Shown: positions 22,801-31,209, numbered from the stretch's first letter. The stretch: DNA of 64,000 bases from Pseudomonas cuatrocienegasensis (GCF_900110925.1 NZ_FOFP01000003.1:124001-188000), one strand, 5' to 3'. Made by a program: numbers and translations. The notes: a model not told the origin generated them from the letters alone.

Positions 22801-23934
22801 CTGGTCGACAATCACCTTGCGCGGTTGGCCAAAACCAAGCACGGCCAGGGTATCGGCAATCTGCTTGAGGGGTGCCAACAGGCTGTCCAGCTCACTCACC
22901 TGCTGGCGGTCGCTGCGCACGAACAGATCAAGGCTGTCCTTGACCCTCACCAGCTCCTCACAGAGGGCGCCGACCACCGAACGCATGGCATCGCGATCAG
23001 GACCGGCCAGACGCGCGCGCTCCTCATCTACGACCTGGCTATCGGGCAATGCGTCGTCGAGACGGTAGTGTTCCTTGAGCGCGCTGATACGCGGTGACTG
23101 AGCGGGAGCCTTGGCGACATAGAACAGCAGGTTTTTCGCCAGCTCATCCGGGGCCGGCTGATTGAAGCCAGCAGCGCCCTGCTCGACCAGGCGCTTGAGC
23201 TCCTTGTCGACCTGACGCAGTAGCGTGCGCACCGAGGTACCGTTGCTCACGCTACCCGCGGCCAGGCCTTCGACCAGGCCAGAGGTGATCTGCCACAGCG
23301 GCCCCAGCGGCGCATCCTTACAGAGATTTTCCAGGCGCGCGAAGACGCGTGCCATGTAGCCCAGGTTGACGGGCAGGTCCTGGCCGCGCACGACCCCGAC
23401 CAATGCCACCTGCAGCATCTGCCGCAACTTGCGCAGCAGCGCCGGCAGTTCGGCAGTACCTAGCTGGCTCAGCGACTCAGCCGACAGCTGCGCAGGGCGC
23501 GCTGACATGTCGGGGGCGAACAGGCTGGTTTCCGAGAGCAGCTTCTCACCGCGCGCGGCGCGCAGGTCGTTGAGCAGCGGCAGGACCACCATTGGCAAGT
23601 CGCGGCGGGCTGTCTGGATGCGATCCAGGTACACCGGCAGCTGCAGAATGGCCTGCATCAGCACTTCCAGCGCCTCGCCCTGGTTGGTCACACGCCCTTC
23701 CATCAGGGCTTGCGCCAACTGCTCCATTTCTTCGGCCAGCAGCGCTGCACCGTAGAATTCGACCATCTGCAAGGTGCCCTGCACCTGATGCACATAGGTC
23801 AGGCAGAAGCGCATGCGCGTCGAATCCTGAGGGTTCTCGACGAACGCCTCCAGGGCCTGGCGCGCCTGCTTCAGGGTTTCCGCGATTTCGCCCTTGACCC
23901 ACTCCAGGGCGACATAGTCGTGCCGATCACCCAT
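16867..23934 (-). CDS. chpA: Giant CheA-type hybrid histidine kinase ChpA
   Basis: The protein is 2355 aa from the ATG at 23934 (MGDRHDYVALEWVKGEIAET), chosen because GGAG sits five bases before it; an ATG at 23949 has no good site. Eight phosphotransfer-type modules are visible. Six have a phospho-acceptor His (about H49, H808, H962, H1277, H1459, H1607; HTLKG in five, HQVQG in the first). Two have Thr at that place (about T476 in LTQVRGG and T1104 in LTTLGRG). Then follow the dimerisation region, an ATPase domain (HMLRNAVDHG, DDGAGIKLDAV, GRGVGMDVV), a CheW-like domain, and a receiver with Asp2280. Acidic linkers join the modules. ChpA phosphorylates PilG and PilH and controls type IV pili and cAMP in P. 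aeruginosa. Confidence 0.96.
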   Translation of the reverse strand: MGDRHDYVALEWVKGEIAETLKQARQALEAFVENPQDSTRMRFCLTYVHQVQGTLQMVEFYGAALLAEEMEQLAQALMEGRVTNQGEALEVLMQAILQLPVYLDRIQTARRDLPMVVLPLLNDLRAARGEKLLSETSLFAPDMSARPAQLSAESLSQLGTAELPALLRKLRQMLQVALVGVVRGQDLPVNLGYMARVFARLENLCKDAPLGPLWQITSGLVEGLAAGSVSNGTSVRTLLRQVDKELKRLVEQGAAGFNQPAPDELAKNLLFYVAKAPAQSPRISALKEHYRLDDALPDSQVVDEERARLAGPDRDAMRSVVGALCEELVRVKDSLDLFVRSDRQQVSELDSLLAPLKQIADTLAVLGFGQPRKVIVDQIEVVQGLATGRQAPSDAVLMDVAGALLYVEATLAGMVGPAEEGGREESHLPTTDVAQIHQLVIKEARNGLEQAKDAIIEFIASQWNHEHLARVPDLLTQVRGGLAMIPLPRAAQLLNACNRYIQEQLLARKAVPNWQSLDTLADAITSVEYYLERLAEDHATQGDLILDVAEESLESLGYPLTEKPSILDQVAPESAPEPAPLDDPLNDIEVLDAASDLPPLDSVEPQSETLDSVPDDELTLAFDELPGVTLEEPTLEWDLQPLDEPLLSLDEPDQLPELPVLELDEMPAEQGLGEALLLDELQPDSNSADELSDLAQWSAAEMDALDLPEVDLPAAPEPVVEPVQTEDKALSMADVMAAPAQAINPPAHDVPPSLLPPPPDEEPIDDELLEVFIEEAGEVLETIAEFLPRWIADSNDKDALTEVRRAFHTLKGSGRMVRALIIGELAWSIENLLNRVLDRSIAPDEAVHDVINQVVALMPALVDEFAAKAQRQRDDVDQLASLAHALARGQRPPKPEAPGAVVAEPEGVSEAAVEDGEVLDPQLLEIFRNEAETHLDTLNTFLAECAREVPQPVTDDLQRALHTLKGSAYMAGILPIAEIAAPLEKMVKEFKTNLIPMDLAEAELLSTAEQLFRAGLAQLDDAPLAPLPGAPEFLERAQALHQERLDSAEYDRQEGQGDGRDPQLIGIFLAEGMDILLDAEGLLRQWREHPSERQELSALLDELTTLGRGAEMAELPQIDELCEALLDLYGAVEEGSLAVSERFFSEAEAAHEALIGMMDQVAAGLQVTAQPDRVQALRDLLDEALDPSTLALLTPGADGVQVVELDAATAAIEAQLDTADEPLPPLAMVSDSLDEEMVDIFLEEAVDILESAGKALERWLAEPDNRVALSSLQRDLHTLKGGARMAEIRPIGDLGHELESLYEGLMDRRYSHSPALAELLLSSHDRLATLLEQLQGRQVLQQPNELIEAIRRFRQGDSAPLALLDEPLQPEPEAEAEAEAEPDADAEEAPDEIVVAEPAAIAESFAEPLPAEPERDPELVEIFLEEGFDIVDSSSAALQRWMDDTNNSLELEALQRDLHTLKGGARMAEIREIGDLAHELEFLYEGLADGRLRASAGLFELLQACHDRLAQMLEAVRSKQPVPDGQALIEAIKRFRANPDEQLSIPTAVQLRAAAPNTGLDDDESDILDIFLEEADDLLEVMEASIGRFEAQRDDGRAIDDILRVLHTLKGGARLAGQKRLGDLTHDLESHLTEAQQQGAPWPESLFLDLQSGFEGLQTELDQLRQRLLASQAADVQAPGDIQSDEELALTPSPAPQAHVSLIAASEAVVQNDAPRVLPFVQRAEQAAQEAASRRAPQELVKVPAELLEGLVNLAGETSIFRGRVEQQVSDFGFTLSEMEATIDRVRDQLRRLDIETQAQILSRYQSEVERVGYEDFDPLEMDRHSQLQQLSRALFESASDLLDLKETLATRNRDAETLLLQQARVNTELQEGLMRTRMVPFDRLVPRLRRIVRQVASELGKQVEFLVGNAEGEMDRTVLERIVAPLEHMLRNAVDHGIEPAQVRRDSGKPEQGSIRLSLGREGGDIVLTLADDGAGIKLDAVRRKAIERGLMDADAGLSDHEVLQFILEAGFSTAEKVTQISGRGVGMDVVHSEVKQLGGSMSIESTPGEGTTFTIRLPFTVSVNRALMVLSGEDLYAIPLNTIEGIVRVSPYELEAYYGPDAPRFEYAGQAYELRYLGDLLNNGQHPKLVGQSLPLPVILVRSSEHAVAVQVDSLAGSREIVVKSLGPQFAGVHGISGATILGDGRVVVILDLLATIRVLHAHLQNQLQPRLAGPSSALPEVEAERPTLVMVVDDSITVRKVTSRLLERNGMNVLTAKDGVDAIAQLQEHKPDIMLLDIEMPRMDGFEVATLVRHDEGLKDLPIIMITSRTGEKHRERAMSIGVNQYLGKPYQESLLLETIAQLVHSRPVGEP

Positions 23935-23967
23935 AGCCACTCCACTCATAAACTTGGCTCTTCTGCC

Positions 23968-24834
23968 TTATCCCTTGCGGGTAAACGCCAGCACTCGCTC
24001 ATCGGCCACCGGAACCAGATCCGGGTGCTGCCAACCGGCCACCTCACCCACTCCCACGACCAGCAGACCACCCGGCACCAGGCATTCAGCCAGGCGGTTG
24101 AGGATCTCGCGGCGGCGCCAGCGGCGAAAATAGATCAGCAAGTTCTGACAAAAAATCACATCCATGCCGGACATTGGCGCCTTGGCCAGTTCCAGCACAT
24201 TGAGCCGGGCGCAGCACACCTGCGCCGCCAGGCCCGCAACGATCTTGAAACGTCCATCCGCAGTCTCGGTGAAGTACGTCTGGCGTAGCCCGTCCTCCAT
24301 CCGTTCCAGCTTGCGTGCTGCATACAGCCCATCACGGGCCTTGTTCAGGGCGCTCAGGCTGATGTCCGTGCCAGTGACTCCGAACGCGGCATCCATACCG
24401 AGTACCTGCGCTGCACTGATGGCCAGCGAATAAGGCTCCTCACCACTTGAGCAGCCCACGCTCCATAACGCCAGCGGCTGCTCAAGGCCCGCCGCCTGAC
24501 GCTGTCGCAGGTACTGGTCAAGGACCTCGAATGAAGCCGGGTGCCGGAAGAACTGGGTTTCCTGAATAGTCAGACGATCCAGCAGCGTCGACCACTCCAC
24601 CGCACCGCGCGGCCCGTCGAGCACCTGCTGGTAATAGCTGGCGTAGTCACTGACCGCCAACTCGCGCATGCGCGCACTCAGGCTGGTCTGCAAGAAAGTG
24701 CGTCGCTGCTCGGTAATCACCAGCCCGGTACGCTCCTCAAGCAACGCCTGCCAGGCACGAAACTCGCTGGCGGACATATCTGCCAGCGGTTGCAAGGCCC
24801 AGACGCCTGACTGCATGTCGTGCCCCTCGCTCAT
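23968..24834 (-). CDS. pilK: CheR-type methyltransferase PilK
   Basis: The protein is 288 aa from the ATG at 24834 (MSEGHDMQSGVWAL), which has AGGGG at good distance; another ATG lies two codons upstream. It has an N-terminal helical CheR domain (FRAWQALLEERTGLVITEQR, RMRELAVSDYASYYQQVL) and a Rossmann SAM-binding domain with LWSVGCSSGEEPYSLAI (motif I), and MDVIFCQNLLIYF near the end. It methylates glutamates of the receptor PilJ using SAM. It sits between pilJ and chpA, as in P. aeruginosa. Confidence 0.93.
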   Translation of the reverse strand: MSEGHDMQSGVWALQPLADMSASEFRAWQALLEERTGLVITEQRRTFLQTSLSARMRELAVSDYASYYQQVLDGPRGAVEWSTLLDRLTIQETQFFRHPASFEVLDQYLRQRQAAGLEQPLALWSVGCSSGEEPYSLAISAAQVLGMDAAFGVTGTDISLSALNKARDGLYAARKLERMEDGLRQTYFTETADGRFKIVAGLAAQVCCARLNVLELAKAPMSGMDVIFCQNLLIYFRRWRRREILNRLAECLVPGGLLVVGVGEVAGWQHPDLVPVADERVLAFTRKG

Positions 24835-24883
24835 GACCATAGCCCCTGCGCAGCGGCCCGTTCAGGCCACCGCAGCAGCGGGG

Positions 24884-26929
24884 TCAGACCTGTTCGCCAT
24901 CCGGCAAGTTAAAGCCCGACACCGATTTGCGCATCTCACTGGCCATCTTGGCCAGGTTACCAATGCTCTTGGCGGTTGCCGTAGTACCGGACGAGGTCTG
25001 CGAGGTGATCTCCTGGATCACGTTCATGGTGTTGGAGATATGGCCCGCCGACGAAGCCTGCTGGCGAGCGGCGTTGGAGATGTTCTGAATCAAGGCCGCG
25101 AGGGTCTTGGATACCTTCTCGATCTCTTCCAGTGCCACCCCGGCGTCCTGCGCCAGACGCGCACCGCGTACCACTTCGGAAGTCGTCTGCTCCATGGAGA
25201 TAACGGCTTCGTTGGTGTCGGTCTGAATCGTCTTGACCAGCGCCTCGATCTGCTTGGTTGCAGCAGACGAACGTTCTGCGAGGCGTTGTACTTCGTCCGC
25301 TACAACAGCGAAGCCGCGGCCCGCGTCGCCGGCCATGGAGGCCTGGATCGCGGCGTTCAGGGCGAGGATGTTGGTCTGGTCAGCAATGTCGTTAATCAGG
25401 CTAACGATGTCACCGATCTCCTGGGACGATTCACCGAGGCGTTTGATTCGCTTCGAGGTGTCCTGGATCTGCTCACGGATGTTATCCATGCCGGTGATGG
25501 TGTTGTGCACCACTTCGTTGCCCTTGTTGGCGATGGCTACGGAACGTTCCGCTACCGCGGAGGACTCCGAGGCGTTCGCCGATACCTGGTCAATCGACAC
25601 GGCCATTTCATTGATTGCCGCAGAAGCACCGGCAATTTCCTGGGCCTGGTGCTCGGAAGCCTCGGCCAGGTGCATCGCCGTGGCCTGGGTTTCCTGGGCA
25701 GCACCGGCTACCTGAACGGCGGTCATGTTGATGGTCGCCACCAGTTCACGCAGCTGGTCGATGGAGTAGTTGATCGAGTCGGCAATGGCACCCGTGAAGT
25801 CCTCGGTTACCGTCGCGGCTACCGTCAAGTCGCCGTCGGCGAGGTCGGCGATTTCGTCGAGCAGACGCAGAATCGCCGTCTGGTTACGCTCGTTCTTCTC
25901 CAGGTTTTCGGCCAGCCGGCGGTTGCTCTCACGCACCATGACGATACCGATCAGGATGATCGAGGCCAGCGCCAGCACGCCCAACAGGTAACCGGCCAGG
26001 GTGTTGATCGCCCGCGCATCGGCCAGGCTTTCAAAGCCATCAGCAAGGTCGGACGCTTTGTCCAGCAGGGTCTGCGAGACGGTAAAGATACCGTTCGCCG
26101 ACTCACGAACCTGGAACAGTTCAGGCGAGGTTTCGAGAATTTCGTCCACCGAGCCCGATACGAACTCGAACAGCTCGGAGATTTCTGTCAGACGCTCCAG
26201 CGCTTCTTCGTCGGTAACCTGAGCGATCTCCATGGCAGCGTTGCCTTCGAGCATCGCAGCCAGCACCCGACCGAACAGGCTGGCGTCACGACCGAACATG
26301 TCGGCGGCCTGTACCGAATCCTCGTCACCGGCCAGAACCTTGTTTACCGAACCGAGAATTCGTTCAGCCAGCAGGGACTGACGCTGTGCCACGGCAACCT
26401 GAGCTGCCGGCGCGCCGCTTTCCAGCAGAATGTCGACGACTTCTTCGTACTCGACCTGCAACTGCGGGATGGTTTCGGCGAGCGTCGCAGCAACCTGGTG
26501 CAACGACAGAACGGTCTGTTCGCTGGCAAGAATGGCGTCGGTGTTCTGCCGCAAGCTGTCCCAGTCCTGCTGCACAACGGCAATCTGGGGTTGCACCGAG
26601 GCCGGTGCCGGCGGCAGGCTGCTTGCCGGGTTGCCGTCGGTCAGGTAACCCCAGCGCGTCTGAAAGTCATTGCGCGCATCGCGCAACAGGGCGAACGCCT
26701 CAGGCGTACCCGCAGCCGCTTCGGTGGAGTTCTTGGCGATACGCTGAGACAGCACGCGCAGCTCACCCGCGTGGCTGATGTATTCCGTATCGTAGTTGGA
26801 CTGTGTGTTGATGTAGGCGAAGTTGGCGAACAACAGCACGATGGAAACGATGAGGACGATAAACAGCCCTGCAATCAACGAACTGCTGCGCGTACCCGCG
26901 AACATATTGCCTGCTTTTAATTTATTCAT
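24884..26929 (-). CDS. pilJ: Methyl-accepting chemoreceptor PilJ
   Basis: The protein is 681 aa, the same size as P. aeruginosa PilJ (about 682). The start is [18 protein letters not shown]1 (about 15-40) and TM2 (about 306-331, [18 protein letters not shown]) flank a periplasmic region with two PilJ-type helical modules ([14 protein letters not shown] is the first). A HAMP region and the cytoplasmic coiled coil follow, with the highly conserved signalling tip [18 protein letters not shown] and [20 protein letters not shown]. PilJ senses surface contact or pilin and activates ChpA through PilI. Confidence 0.96.
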   Translation of the reverse strand: MNKLKAGNMFAGTRSSSLIAGLFIVLIVSIVLLFANFAYINTQSNYDTEYISHAGELRVLSQRIAKNSTEAAAGTPEAFALLRDARNDFQTRWGYLTDGNPASSLPPAPASVQPQIAVVQQDWDSLRQNTDAILASEQTVLSLHQVAATLAETIPQLQVEYEEVVDILLESGAPAAQVAVAQRQSLLAERILGSVNKVLAGDEDSVQAADMFGRDASLFGRVLAAMLEGNAAMEIAQVTDEEALERLTEISELFEFVSGSVDEILETSPELFQVRESANGIFTVSQTLLDKASDLADGFESLADARAINTLAGYLLGVLALASIILIGIVMVRESNRRLAENLEKNERNQTAILRLLDEIADLADGDLTVAATVTEDFTGAIADSINYSIDQLRELVATINMTAVQVAGAAQETQATAMHLAEASEHQAQEIAGASAAINEMAVSIDQVSANASESSAVAERSVAIANKGNEVVHNTITGMDNIREQIQDTSKRIKRLGESSQEIGDIVSLINDIADQTNILALNAAIQASMAGDAGRGFAVVADEVQRLAERSSAATKQIEALVKTIQTDTNEAVISMEQTTSEVVRGARLAQDAGVALEEIEKVSKTLAALIQNISNAARQQASSAGHISNTMNVIQEITSQTSSGTTATAKSIGNLAKMASEMRKSVSGFNLPDGEQV

Positions 26930-27013
26930 TAACTGGCCCCCGCCTGGACCGACCGCACTACGGTACCCATGTAACGCCAAAAGGCCGACAGTGCCGACCC
27001 AACCGAAAATCGT

Positions 27014-27550
27014 TTAATACGCCACGTCAAGAAATGCCGGATGCTGCGCCAACGCATGCGGACTAAAGACTAGCCAAGCCTGCTCGCGCTGGAAAAGGCC
27101 GTGTATGAACGGCTGGATGGACGCTTCGAGCGGCGGTAGCTGCTCGGAGAAGGTATCGACCACGAAGTGCTGCATACCGAAGACTTCATCGACCGTGAGC
27201 CCCGCGAATACTTCTTGGTGATCGACCACCAATACGCGCCGTTGCTTGCGCAGCGGCGATAGCTCGTTACCGAAAAAACCACACAGGTCCATCACCGGCA
27301 ACAATCGCCCACGCACGTTGGCCACACCCTTGACCCAGCTCTTCACGCCAGGCAGCAAGGTGTAACGGGGCTCGTGCAAAACTTCACCGATCTCACCCAT
27401 CGGTGCCACGAACAACCGCTCACCCATGCGAAAGCCTATACCACTCCAGGTCTGTACCGTCGCTTGTTGCGAAGGCAGACCAGCCGCCAGCGCCCGACAG
27501 CGCTGGTCGATTCCGAGGAGTAGCTGAAATGGCGTTTGTGTGTCCGACAT
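27014..27550 (-). CDS. pilI: CheW-type adaptor PilI
   Basis: The protein is 178 aa from MSDTQTPFQLLLGIDQRC; a longer version by three codons lacks support. It is a single CheW domain (GIGFRMGERLFVAPMGEIGE, WVKGVANVRGRLLPVMDLCG, VLVVDHQEVFAGLTVDEVFG). It couples PilJ to ChpA. It lies between pilH and pilJ, in the same order as P. aeruginosa pilG-H-I-J-K. Confidence 0.95.
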   Translation of the reverse strand: MSDTQTPFQLLLGIDQRCRALAAGLPSQQATVQTWSGIGFRMGERLFVAPMGEIGEVLHEPRYTLLPGVKSWVKGVANVRGRLLPVMDLCGFFGNELSPLRKQRRVLVVDHQEVFAGLTVDEVFGMQHFVVDTFSEQLPPLEASIQPFIHGLFQREQAWLVFSPHALAQHPAFLDVAY

Positions 27551-27597
27551 GCCAAACATGGCCTTCTTGTTTTAATGAATAGCGGACCCGTCCGGCA

Positions 27598-27963
27598 TCA
27601 ACCGGCCAAAACCGCCTTCAAGGTCTTGAGCAGTGTCTCTTCATCGACCGGCTTGGTCAGATAATCCTTGGCACCCTGCCGCTTACCCCAAACCTTATCG
27701 GTTTCCTGGTCCTTGGTGGTGACGATAATCACCGGGATGTGACTGGTGTCGGCATCTTTGGTCAATTGACGGGTCGCCTGGAAGCCATTGAGGCCCGGCA
27801 TGACGATATCCATCAGCACGGCATCAGGTTTTTCCTGACGGGCCAGGGCCACGCCATCAGCACCGTTCTCAGCCTTGAGCACCTGATGACCATGCTTTTC
27901 CAGCATGGCCGTGAGCTTGTACATCTCGGTCGGCGAGTCATCAACAATCAGAATTCGAGCCAT
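27598..27963 (-). CDS. pilH: CheY-like response regulator PilH
   Basis: The protein is 121 aa and is a stand-alone receiver: acidic pair VDDSPTEMYK, phospho-acceptor Asp52 (LMDIVMPGLNG), Thr/Lys signalling residues in VIIVTTKDQE and YLTKPVDEE. It is preceded by MGNT-type in-frame codons, but MARILIVDD is the standard start. In P. aeruginosa PilH favours pilus retraction and acts as a phosphate sink opposing PilG. Confidence 0.95.
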   Translation of the reverse strand: MARILIVDDSPTEMYKLTAMLEKHGHQVLKAENGADGVALARQEKPDAVLMDIVMPGLNGFQATRQLTKDADTSHIPVIIVTTKDQETDKVWGKRQGAKDYLTKPVDEETLLKTLKAVLAG

Positions 27964-28005
27964 GGTGTTTCCCAATACGTGAAAAGACGCGAGCCAACGC
28001 TCACG

Positions 28006-28413
28006 TCAGGATGCCTGCTCCACCGGAACGAAGTCAGGGACGTGGGCCTTGATCGCCCCGAGCAGCTCTTCCTTGCTGAAGGGCTTGGTCAAGTACTGAT
28101 CGGAGCCCACGATGCGCCCCTTGGCCTTGTCGAACAGGCCGTCCTTGGAGGACAGCATGATCACCGGGGTGGACTTGAAAGCACTGTTGTTCTTGATCAG
28201 CGCACAGGTCTGATAGCCGTCCAGACGCGGCATCATGATGTCGACGAAAATGATGTTGGGGTGGGTGTCGGCGATCTTTGCCAAGGCATCGAAACCGTCC
28301 ACCGCAGTGATCACATCACAACCCACCTTCTTCAGCAGGGTTTCGGCGGTACGACGAATCGTTTTCGAATCGTCGATAACCATCACCCTCAAACCCTCGG
28401 AATGCTGTTCCAT
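28006..28413 (-). CDS. pilG: CheY-like response regulator PilG
   Basis: The protein is 135 aa and is a receiver with DD at 14-15 (MVIDDSKTIRRTAE), phospho-acceptor Asp58 (IFVDIMMPRLDGYQTC), and YLTKPFSKEELL. The start is MEQHSEGLRVMVIDD; in-frame codons upstream to 28494 run through a hairpin region and are not counted. PilG promotes pilus extension and stimulates adenylate cyclase CyaB in P. aeruginosa. It is the first gene of the minus-strand pil-chp operon. Confidence 0.95.
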   Translation of the reverse strand: MEQHSEGLRVMVIDDSKTIRRTAETLLKKVGCDVITAVDGFDALAKIADTHPNIIFVDIMMPRLDGYQTCALIKNNSAFKSTPVIMLSSKDGLFDKAKGRIVGSDQYLTKPFSKEELLGAIKAHVPDFVPVEQAS

Positions 28414-28494
28414 GTTTGCCCTACCATTGCCTCGGTGAGTCGTTGTTTTTTCGTTATCCAGTGCGCCTGAGGCCTTGCCACCGACGGGCTGCAA

Positions 28495-28514
28495 CCCGAT
28501 CGTCGGGCCTTTTT
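28495..28514 (+). terminator. Terminator-like hairpin in the pilG-gshB divergent gap
   Basis: CCCGA (28495-28499), loop TCG, TCGGG (28503-28507), then CC and a run of five T on the plus strand. It would stop rightward transcription, yet no rightward gene precedes it: pilG runs leftwards and gshB starts 140 bases further right. It may end a small RNA, act as an attenuator for gshB, or insulate the two genes. Confidence 0.45.
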
Positions 28515-28655
28515 AGCACACTCTACCTATGCAAGCTATAAGCCGCTCAGGGCTAGGGTTTTTTCCTTGACCCCCCGCCCCGGCAGCGCCACCCTGACGC
28601 TTTGCAATCGCCCGGCACCCTTGAAAAACGGCGCCTTCAACCGGAGAAATACCCC

Positions 28656-29618
28656 ATGAGCGTTCGCCTCGGCATTGTCATGGACCCCATTGCCCAGATC
28701 GCCTTCAAGAAAGACAGCTCGCTGGCCATGCTGCTGGCCGCCCAAGCGCGGGGCTGGTCCCTCTTCTATATGGAGCAAAAGGATCTCTACCAGAGCAAGG
28801 GCCAGGCCCGTGCACGCATGAGCCCGCTGACCGTACACCACAACCCAGAGCACTGGTTCGACCTGGAGGCCGAGCAAGACCTGCCACTGCAGGAACTGGA
28901 TGTGATCCTGATGCGCAAGGACCCACCCTTCGACAACGAGTTCGTCTACTCGACCTACCTGCTGGAGCAGGCGGAAGAAGCCGGCGTACTGGTGGTCAAT
29001 CGCCCGCAAAGCCTGCGCGACTGCAATGAAAAGTTCTTCGCCACGCGTTTTCCGCAATTCACACCGCCCACCCTGGTGAGCCGCCGTGCCGACATTCTGC
29101 GCGAGTTTGCCCGCGAGCACCGTGACATCATTCTCAAACCCCTGGATGGTATGGGCGGTTCGATGATTTTTCGTCACCGCGAAGGTGACCCCAACCTGTC
29201 GGTCATCCTCGAGGCCCTGACCGAGCATGGCAGCCAGCAAATCATGGCGCAGGGCTATCTGCCCGGCATCAAGGATGGCGACAAGCGCATCCTGATGATA
29301 GACGGTGAACCGGTACCTTACTGCCTGGCGCGCATTCCGGCCGCTGGCGAGACACGCGGCAACCTCGCCGCCGGCGGACGCGGCGAAGCTCGACCGCTGA
29401 GCGCTCGTGATCGCGAAATTGCCGAAGCCATCGGCCCAAGCCTGCGCGAGCGCGGCCTGCTGTTCGTCGGCCTCGACGTGATTGGCGAGCACCTGACTGA
29501 AATCAACGTGACCAGCCCGACCTGCATTCGCGAGATCGATGCGGCCTATGACACACGCATCGGCGAACGCCTGATGGATTGCATTGCCGAGAAGCTCGCA
29601 GCGCGCAGTGCTTCATAG
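28656..29618 (+). CDS. gshB: Glutathione synthetase
   Basis: The protein is 320 aa and adds glycine to gamma-glutamylcysteine with ATP, the second step of glutathione synthesis (GshA is at 60528). The start follows CCGGAGAAAT. It has the N-terminal GSH-synthase domain (VRLGIVMDPIAQIAFKKDSS, RKDPPFDNEFVYSTY) and an ATP-grasp domain with KPLDGMGGSMIFR, IKDGDKRILMIDGEPV and the metal-binding EINVTSPT segment. It is divergent from pilG, as in P. aeruginosa. Confidence 0.96.
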   Translation: MSVRLGIVMDPIAQIAFKKDSSLAMLLAAQARGWSLFYMEQKDLYQSKGQARARMSPLTVHHNPEHWFDLEAEQDLPLQELDVILMRKDPPFDNEFVYSTYLLEQAEEAGVLVVNRPQSLRDCNEKFFATRFPQFTPPTLVSRRADILREFAREHRDIILKPLDGMGGSMIFRHREGDPNLSVILEALTEHGSQQIMAQGYLPGIKDGDKRILMIDGEPVPYCLARIPAAGETRGNLAAGGRGEARPLSARDREIAEAIGPSLRERGLLFVGLDVIGEHLTEINVTSPTCIREIDAAYDTRIGERLMDCIAEKLAARSAS

Positions 29619-29674
29619 ACTTTTAAGCCTACCCTCGGCAGACTGCGCGGCAACCTGAGCGGACCCACAACGCG

Positions 29675-30571
29675 ATGAACGCAGCTGCCGACCTCACCGA
29701 TTCCCAGCCCGCCGGCGTACGCCCGGCGGATCGCCTGGGCTTTACCCTGTTTCTCGCCGCCGTGCTGCATGCAGCGCTGATCCTCGGTGTCGGCTTTTCC
29801 CTGGCCGACCCCAGCCAGGTCAGCAAAACCCTGGAAATCACCCTGTCGACATTCAAGAGCGAGCAAGCGCCCAAAGACGCCGACTTTCTCGCCCAGGACA
29901 ACCAGCAGGGCAGCGGCACCCTGGAACACAAGGCCGCACCGACCACGACCGAGCAGGCACCCTTCCAGGACACTCAGGTCAACCGCGTGACACCGCCCGC
30001 CGCACCGCAGCCACCGGCCGCTCGTCAGGAAGCGCCAAAAGCCGCGGTCGCCACGCGCAGCCCGCAAGCGCAGAAAACTCCAGTCAAGCGTGAAGAAGCA
30101 CCGCCTGCCCCGCCAACGCGCGAGGCACCAGTATTCGACGCCGCGCAATTGTCGTCGGAAATCGCCAGCCTGGAAGCCGAACTGGCCCAGGACATCCAGC
30201 AATACGCGAAAAGGCCGAAGATCCACCGCCTCAACGCAGCGTCGACCATGCGCGACAAGGGCGCCTGGTACAAGGATGAGTGGCGCAAGAAGGTCGAGCG
30301 CATCGGTAACCTCAACTACCCGGATGCCGCCCGGCGCCAGCAGATTTACGGCAGCCTGCGCCTATTGGTATCGATCAACCGCGACGGCACGCTGTTTGAA
30401 GTACTGGTCCTGGAATCATCCGGCCAGCCGCTGCTGGACCAGGCCGCCCTGCGCATCGTCCGCCTGGCCGCCCCCTTCGCCCCGTTCACCGGCGACCTGG
30501 CCGACATCGATCGCCTGGAAATCATCCGCACCTGGCGCTTCGAACGTGGCGATCGACTGTCGAGCAATTAG
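29675..30571 (+). CDS. TonB-family energy transducer (TonB3-like)
   Basis: The protein is 298 aa. A single N-terminal membrane anchor (about 22-42, LGFTLFLAAVLHAALILGVG, with the conserved His) is followed by a Pro/Ala-rich spacer (about 105-150) and a C-terminal TonB domain (VERIGNLNYPDAARRQQIYG, LVSINRDGTLFEVLVLESSG, and IIRTWRFE at the end). It carries energy from an ExbB-ExbD motor to the outer membrane. By position (gshB-tonB-algH next to pilG) it matches the P. aeruginosa tonB3 gene, whose loss impairs twitching, so it may serve pilus assembly rather than iron uptake. Confidence 0.88.
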   Translation: MNAAADLTDSQPAGVRPADRLGFTLFLAAVLHAALILGVGFSLADPSQVSKTLEITLSTFKSEQAPKDADFLAQDNQQGSGTLEHKAAPTTTEQAPFQDTQVNRVTPPAAPQPPAARQEAPKAAVATRSPQAQKTPVKREEAPPAPPTREAPVFDAAQLSSEIASLEAELAQDIQQYAKRPKIHRLNAASTMRDKGAWYKDEWRKKVERIGNLNYPDAARRQQIYGSLRLLVSINRDGTLFEVLVLESSGQPLLDQAALRIVRLAAPFAPFTGDLADIDRLEIIRTWRFERGDRLSSN

Positions 30572-30639
30572 CGACAACGGCACTGGGCCTACGTAGGGAT
30601 GGCTTGTAGCCTGAGGCTTGCCGCTTCAAACTAGCGGCC

Positions 30640-31209
30640 ATGAAGAACTCAGCGCCCACCTTCCTCAAGCATCATTTCCTGATTGCCATGCCGCACATGG
30701 TCGATCCGCATTTCGCGCAAACCGTCACCTACCTGATCGAGCATAACGATCAGGGCGCGATGGGCCTGGTGATCAACAAACCCAATGGGCTGACCCTGGC
30801 CGACGTCCTCGAGCAACTACGCCCCGACGATGCCGCGCCGATGCTCTGCCACAGCTTGCCGATCTTTGCCGGCGGCCCGGTGCAGACCGACCGCGGCTTT
30901 GTCCTGCACCCCACTGGTCCGCAGTTCCAGGCCACCCTGGAGTTGGGCGAGCTGGGCTTGTCGACATCCCAGGACGTGCTCTTCGCCATTGCTGACGGCA
31001 GTGGCCCCGAGCGCTATCTGATTGCCCTCGGCTACGCCGGCTGGGACGCTGGCCAACTGGAGGCAGAGCTGGCCGACAACGCCTGGCTAACCTGCCCGGC
31101 CGACCCGGCGATTCTCTTCGAGACCCCCTTCGATCAGCGCCTGGACGCTGCTGCTGCGCGCCTGGGTGTCACCCTCGCGCTGCTCACCTCCCAGGCCGGA
31201 CACGCCTGA
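30640..31209 (+). CDS. algH: UPF0301/YqgE family protein AlgH
   Basis: The protein is 189 aa with the YqgE fold signature: FLIAMPHMVDPHFAQTVTYL, IEHNDQGAMGLVINKP, FAGGPVQTDRGFVLH and FAIGYAGWDAGQL-like blocks (here LIALGYAGWDAGQLEAEL). The molecular role is unknown. It was named in P. aeruginosa for an effect on alginate genes. It overlaps no neighbour; ruvX starts 25 bases downstream, and the yqgE-yqgF(ruvX) pairing is widely conserved. Confidence 0.93.
   Translation: MKNSAPTFLKHHFLIAMPHMVDPHFAQTVTYLIEHNDQGAMGLVINKPNGLTLADVLEQLRPDDAAPMLCHSLPIFAGGPVQTDRGFVLHPTGPQFQATLELGELGLSTSQDVLFAIADGSGPERYLIALGYAGWDAGQLEAELADNAWLTCPADPAILFETPFDQRLDAAAARLGVTLALLTSQAGHA

Noticed and set aside
20455..23097. 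Plus-strand 880-codon open frame inside chpA
   Set aside because: It is antisense to a protein with clear, repeated Hpt domains, has no ribosome site, and its composition (His, Gln, Leu-rich) is that of a shadow frame. The same applies to plus-strand frames at 24668-26920 (pilJ), 43362-44537 (recQ) and 45969-47363 (pckA).
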